This document shows, in pieces, positions 61,046 through 64,000 of a DNA stretch of 64,000 bases. Every line of letters begins with the position of its first letter. Position 1 is the stretch's first letter. Source of the DNA: CBDESN01 sp965242495 (GTDB lineage: Bacteria; Pseudomonadota; Alphaproteobacteria; MPNO01); NCBI GenBank assembly GCA_965242495.1, contig OZ251446.1, positions 1,054,001 to 1,118,000 of the forward strand. The letters are read 5' to 3'. The translations under genes and the position numbers were made by a program. The notes below the pieces were generated by a model that did no database searches, was not told where the DNA came from, and was given only the letters and a program-made list of their open reading frames with translations.

Positions 61046-61909
61046 ATGGAGCCGGGCGTCGGGCGGGTTTCCGCGCTCGACAGCGAAATGGTCCATGTCG
61101 AGCTGGGCGGGCCGGCGGGGCCGAACGTCGTCTTCCTCCATGGCAACCCTACCTCGTCCTATCTGTGGCGCAACGTCATGCCGCACGTCGCCGGGCGCGG
61201 CCGCTGCCTGGCGCCCGACCTGATCGGCATGGGCGGTTCGGGCAAGGCGCCGGGCGGCGGCTACCGCTTCGCCGACCACGCCGCCTATCTCGATGCGTGG
61301 TTCGACGCCGCGGTCCCCGACGGCCCGGTGGTGGTGGTAGGCCACGATTGGGGCTCGGCGCTTGGCTTCCACTGGGCGCGCCGCCATCCGGACCGCGTCG
61401 CCGGCATCGCCTATATGGAGGCGATCGTCGCCCCGCTGACCTGGGAGGACTGGCCGGAGGCCTCGCGCCGGGTCTTCCAGGGCTTCCGCTCCGCGGCCGG
61501 CGAGAAGATGGCGCTGGAGCAGAACCTGTTCGTCGAACGGGTCCTGCCCGGCAGCATCCGGCGAACGCTCGACGACGACGAGATGGCGGCCTATCGCGCG
61601 CCGTTCGCCGAGCCGGGCGAAGGCCGCCGCCCCACCCTCGCCTGGCCGCGCGAGATCCCGATCGGGGGCGAGCCGGCGGACGTGTGCGGGATCGTCGCCG
61701 ACTACGCCCGCTGGCTGTCGGCGAGCCCGACGCCGAAGCTGTTCGTCAACGCAGAGCCGGGCGCGATCCTGGTCGGACGCCAGCGCGAGTTCTGCCGCTC
61801 CTGGCCGGCGCAGCAGGAGGTCACGGTCCGGGGCGTCCACTTCGTCCAGGAGGACAGCCCGGACGAGATCGGCCAGGCCGTCGCGCGCTTCGTCGCCGCG
61901 CTCGCCTGA
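61046..61909 (+). CDS. Haloalkane dehalogenase
   Basis: A 287-residue alpha/beta hydrolase that hydrolyses carbon-halogen bonds. The full catalytic set of subfamily II can be traced: halide-binding Asn in FLHGNPTSSYLWRN, nucleophile Asp and halide-binding Trp in VVGHDWGSALGFHWA, catalytic Glu in AYMEAIVAP, and the base His in RGVHFVQEDSP. It follows the extradiol dioxygenase closely, which suggests a chlorinated aromatic or alkyl substrate, although dehalogenases of this type may also serve other hydrolyses. Confidence 0.88.
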   Translation: MEPGVGRVSALDSEMVHVELGGPAGPNVVFLHGNPTSSYLWRNVMPHVAGRGRCLAPDLIGMGGSGKAPGGGYRFADHAAYLDAWFDAAVPDGPVVVVGHDWGSALGFHWARRHPDRVAGIAYMEAIVAPLTWEDWPEASRRVFQGFRSAAGEKMALEQNLFVERVLPGSIRRTLDDDEMAAYRAPFAEPGEGRRPTLAWPREIPIGGEPADVCGIVADYARWLSASPTPKLFVNAEPGAILVGRQREFCRSWPAQQEVTVRGVHFVQEDSPDEIGQAVARFVAALA

Positions 61910-62002
61910 GACGGCCGCGTCTGCGCGTCTGGCCTTGCGCGGAGGAAACGCGCTATTGTCGCTCCGAACCCACAGGCCGGGACGGCCGCGAGGAGAGACC
62001 TC

Positions 62003-63178
62003 ATGAACGCGAAATCGGTATCGGCGCTGCTGCTGGCCGCGGTCGTCGGCTGGCCTGCGCTCGCCGCCGGCGAGACGGTGAAGATCGGCTATATCGACCC
62101 GTTCTCGGGCGGGTTCGCGATCTTCGGCAAGCACAAGAAGGACGGCTTCGAACTCGCGCTCGACCATCTCGGCCGCAAGATGGCGGGCCGGGACGTAGAA
62201 GTGATCTACGGCGACACCCAGCGCAAGCCGGACGTGGCGCGGCAGCTGGTCGAGCGGCTGATGAAGCGCGACCGGGTCCACGTCATCGCCGGCGTCATGT
62301 TCTCCAACGTGCTGGCCGCGGTGCAGCGCCCGGTCGTCCGCAACAAGACGATCCTCGTCAGCAACAATGCCGGCTGGTCGGGCATGGCGGGCAAGCATTG
62401 CAGCCGCTACTTCTTCTCCACCTCGTGGCAGAACGACCAGATGCCGGAGGCGATGGGCGAGCTGCTGAACCGGGACAAGCCGGGGGACGTGTTCCTGCTG
62501 TCCGCGAACTATCAGGCCGGGAAGGACATGCTCGCCGGGTTCGAGCGCTACTACCAGGGCAAGATCGCCGGCCGCATCCTCTACCGGCCGGGCCAGCGCG
62601 ACTTCCAGGCGGAGATCTCGCAGATCCGCGCCGCCAGGCCCGGGGCCATCTTCGCCTTCGTTCCGGGACCCTGGGGCGTCGCCTTCGTCAAGCAGTACCG
62701 CGCCGCCGGCCTCAACGAGACGATCCCGCTCTATACCGTGTTCTCGATCGACTTCCTGACCCTCTCGGGCCACGGCAAGAGCGCCATCGGGACCTTCCAC
62801 ACCACCTACTGGAACCAGGATTCCGAGGATCCGGTGAACCGGCGGTTCGTCGAGGACTTCCGCAGGAAATACGGCTATTTCCCGTCGCAGTATTCGGCCC
62901 AAGCCTACGATTCGGCGATGCTGATCGACGCCGGCGTGCGCGGGGCCAAGGGCGATCCGTCCGACACCGAGGCGATGGTCGAGGCGATGGAGAAGGGCTT
63001 CCCGTCGACTCGCGGGCCGTTCGCCTTCAACGTCAACCACTTCCCGATCCAGAATTTCTACAAGCGGGAGGTGGTGGCCGGCGCCGACGGCGACCCGACG
63101 ATCGTGACCCGAAGCGTCGTGTTCGAGAACCACAAGGACGCCTATTACAAGGAGTGCGACCCCAGGCGCATGATGTGA
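62003..63178 (+). CDS. Branched-chain-amino-acid-type ABC substrate-binding protein
   Basis: A 391-residue periplasmic binding protein (type I fold) with signal peptide (through WPALAAGE). Typical segments: VKIGYIDPFSGGFAIFGKH, HVIAGVMFSNVLAAV, LVSNNAGWSGMAGKHC, and FPSQYSAQAYDSAMLI. Proteins of this family import amino acids, urea or aromatic acids. Beside the dioxygenase/dehalogenase genes it probably delivers an aromatic compound. Permease and ATPase genes are not visible in the window. Confidence 0.88.
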   Translation: MNAKSVSALLLAAVVGWPALAAGETVKIGYIDPFSGGFAIFGKHKKDGFELALDHLGRKMAGRDVEVIYGDTQRKPDVARQLVERLMKRDRVHVIAGVMFSNVLAAVQRPVVRNKTILVSNNAGWSGMAGKHCSRYFFSTSWQNDQMPEAMGELLNRDKPGDVFLLSANYQAGKDMLAGFERYYQGKIAGRILYRPGQRDFQAEISQIRAARPGAIFAFVPGPWGVAFVKQYRAAGLNETIPLYTVFSIDFLTLSGHGKSAIGTFHTTYWNQDSEDPVNRRFVEDFRRKYGYFPSQYSAQAYDSAMLIDAGVRGAKGDPSDTEAMVEAMEKGFPSTRGPFAFNVNHFPIQNFYKREVVAGADGDPTIVTRSVVFENHKDAYYKECDPRRMM

Positions 63179-63208
63179 CCGCCGAGAGCGGCGGAGAAGG
63201 GAGTTCGG

Positions 63209-64000
63209 ATGGCATCCTGGCGACTCGCGACCTATGCGGCGAAGGACGGCGAGGCGCGCGCCGGCCTCGTGGTCGGGGACCGCGTCCTCGACCTTGCGCC
63301 GGCCCTGAAGGCGCACGCCAAGGCGGCGGGGAAGCCGCTCGCCTTCTCGGGAGCGACGGCCCGGTCGGTGCTGGAAAACTGGACCAGGGCGCGGCCGATG
63401 TTGAACGCGATCGCCGGCGCGGGCGCCAGACGCGCCCTGCCGCTCGCCAAGACCCGGCTGCTCGCGCCGCTCCCCGATACGGGAGCGATCTATTGCGCCG
63501 GGGCCAATTATTACGACCACGCGCGGGAGATGGGCGTCGAGATCGTCAAGGCGAAGGTCAAGCCGTTCTTCTTTCTCAAGGCCGGCGGGACGACCCTCAT
63601 CGGGCCGGACGCCGCGATCCGCCTGCCCCGATGGTCCCGGCAGGTCGACTGGGAAGCCGAGATCGCGGTCGTCATCGGTCGCGCCGCGCGCAACGTGGCC
63701 GCGGCCGATGCGATGAAATACGTCGCCGGCTACACCATCTTCAACGATCTGTCCGCGCGCGACGTCATGATTCGCGAAGACTGGCCGTTCCGCTTCGACT
63801 GGCTGTTGCAGAAGAGTTTCGACACCGCGGGGCCGATGGGGCCCTGGATCACGCCGGCGTCGGAGATCCGCGACCCGCACAAGCTCAAGATCGACCTCTG
63901 GGTCAACGACCGCCACGAACAGGACACCGGCAGCGACCAGATGGTGTTCGACGTCCCCGAGCAGATCGCCGCGCTGAGCCGTCAGATCACCCTGCGGCCG
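63209..64000 (+). CDS. Fumarylacetoacetate hydrolase family protein, 3' end cut by window edge
   Basis: At least 264 residues of an FAH-family hydrolase. Metal-binding glutamates and aspartates are seen in RLPRWSRQVDWEAEIAVVIG and VAGYTIFNDLSARDVM; the substrate pocket motif IYCAGANYYDHAREMG precedes them. Members hydrolyse or decarboxylate meta-cleavage products such as 2-hydroxymuconate derivatives, fitting a role downstream of the extradiol dioxygenase. The C-terminus lies beyond the right edge. Confidence 0.9.
   Translation, partial: MASWRLATYAAKDGEARAGLVVGDRVLDLAPALKAHAKAAGKPLAFSGATARSVLENWTRARPMLNAIAGAGARRALPLAKTRLLAPLPDTGAIYCAGANYYDHAREMGVEIVKAKVKPFFFLKAGGTTLIGPDAAIRLPRWSRQVDWEAEIAVVIGRAARNVAAADAMKYVAGYTIFNDLSARDVMIREDWPFRFDWLLQKSFDTAGPMGPWITPASEIRDPHKLKIDLWVNDRHEQDTGSDQMVFDVPEQIAALSRQITLRP

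Noticed and set aside
60974..63916. A 980-codon minus-strand frame over the dehalogenase and binding-protein genes
   Set aside because: Antisense to clear families, no domain or start signal.

Overview
The window is one stretch of a GC-rich chromosome (roughly 70% G+C in coding DNA) from an alphaproteobacterium. The evidence is conserved gene order: alaC-hom-glpX-recJ, aroQ-accB-accC-aat facing DUF2155 / methyltransferase / mlaD / NDUFA12, and an RNase E with an acidic insertion in its S1 domain. Genus cannot be read from the sequence. Both window ends cut genes: a type III methyltransferase on the left and a fumarylacetoacetase-family hydrolase on the right.

1-8.0 kb is a type III restriction-modification locus on the minus strand. 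In transcription order it holds res, a minimal nucleotidyltransferase/HEPN toxin-antitoxin pair, a small DUF5678-like protein with a broken aspartic-protease tail, a DUF1828-type protein, and mod. Two short fragments resembling the mod N-terminus flank the HEPN/MNT pair. The HEPN protein has proline where the catalytic histidine belongs. 8.1-13 kb is a zone of decayed accessory genes: intact brnA with a 5'-truncated brnT, a MaoC gene with a 1-nt frameshift, an amidohydrolase with an internally deleted partial duplicate, an intact hicAB pair, an orphan higA antitoxin, and two copies of a REP-like palindrome.

13.0-16.3 kb is a zinc-uptake operon: promoter with a Zur-like palindrome, His/Asp/Glu-rich outer-membrane porin, ZnuA and ZnuB, with no ATPase gene next to them. 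16.3-19.3 kb holds ChaC, MsrB and two tandem paralogous alpha/beta hydrolases. A complete IS481-type element with a 5-bp target duplication follows at 19.35-20.44 kb.

20.8-39.0 kb is mostly housekeeping: rne, an aminotransferase, an M48 protease with TPRs, a DsbA-like protein, an ornithine/lysine decarboxylase, aroQ, accBC, aat, DUF2155, a methyltransferase, mlaD, NDUFA12, ygfZ, an asparagine synthetase, acuI and ilvD.

39.0-49.5 kb looks catabolic: a three-subunit molybdenum hydroxylase, a thiolase with a zinc-ribbon/OB-fold partner, cytochrome c, a maleate-isomerase-like protein, an isochorismatase-family amidase, a cytosine-deaminase-like amidohydrolase, an AhpD-like protein and a lipoprotein. 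The combination resembles N-heterocycle degradation, but the substrate is inferred. 49.5-53.7 kb is a second type III R-M system whose mod carries a 1-nt frameshift just before the AdoMet-binding motif, while res is intact. 53.8-59.9 kb is the conserved alaC-hom-glpX-recJ-DUF2062 block and a tRNA-Glu. 60.0-64.0 kb is another catabolic cluster: extradiol dioxygenase, haloalkane dehalogenase, ABC substrate-binding protein and FAH-family hydrolase.

Two themes stand out. Defence and toxin-antitoxin modules are repeatedly half-broken, with the harmful partner lost and the antidote kept. The target-recognition regions of both type III methyltransferases are markedly AT-rich islands in otherwise GC-rich genes.
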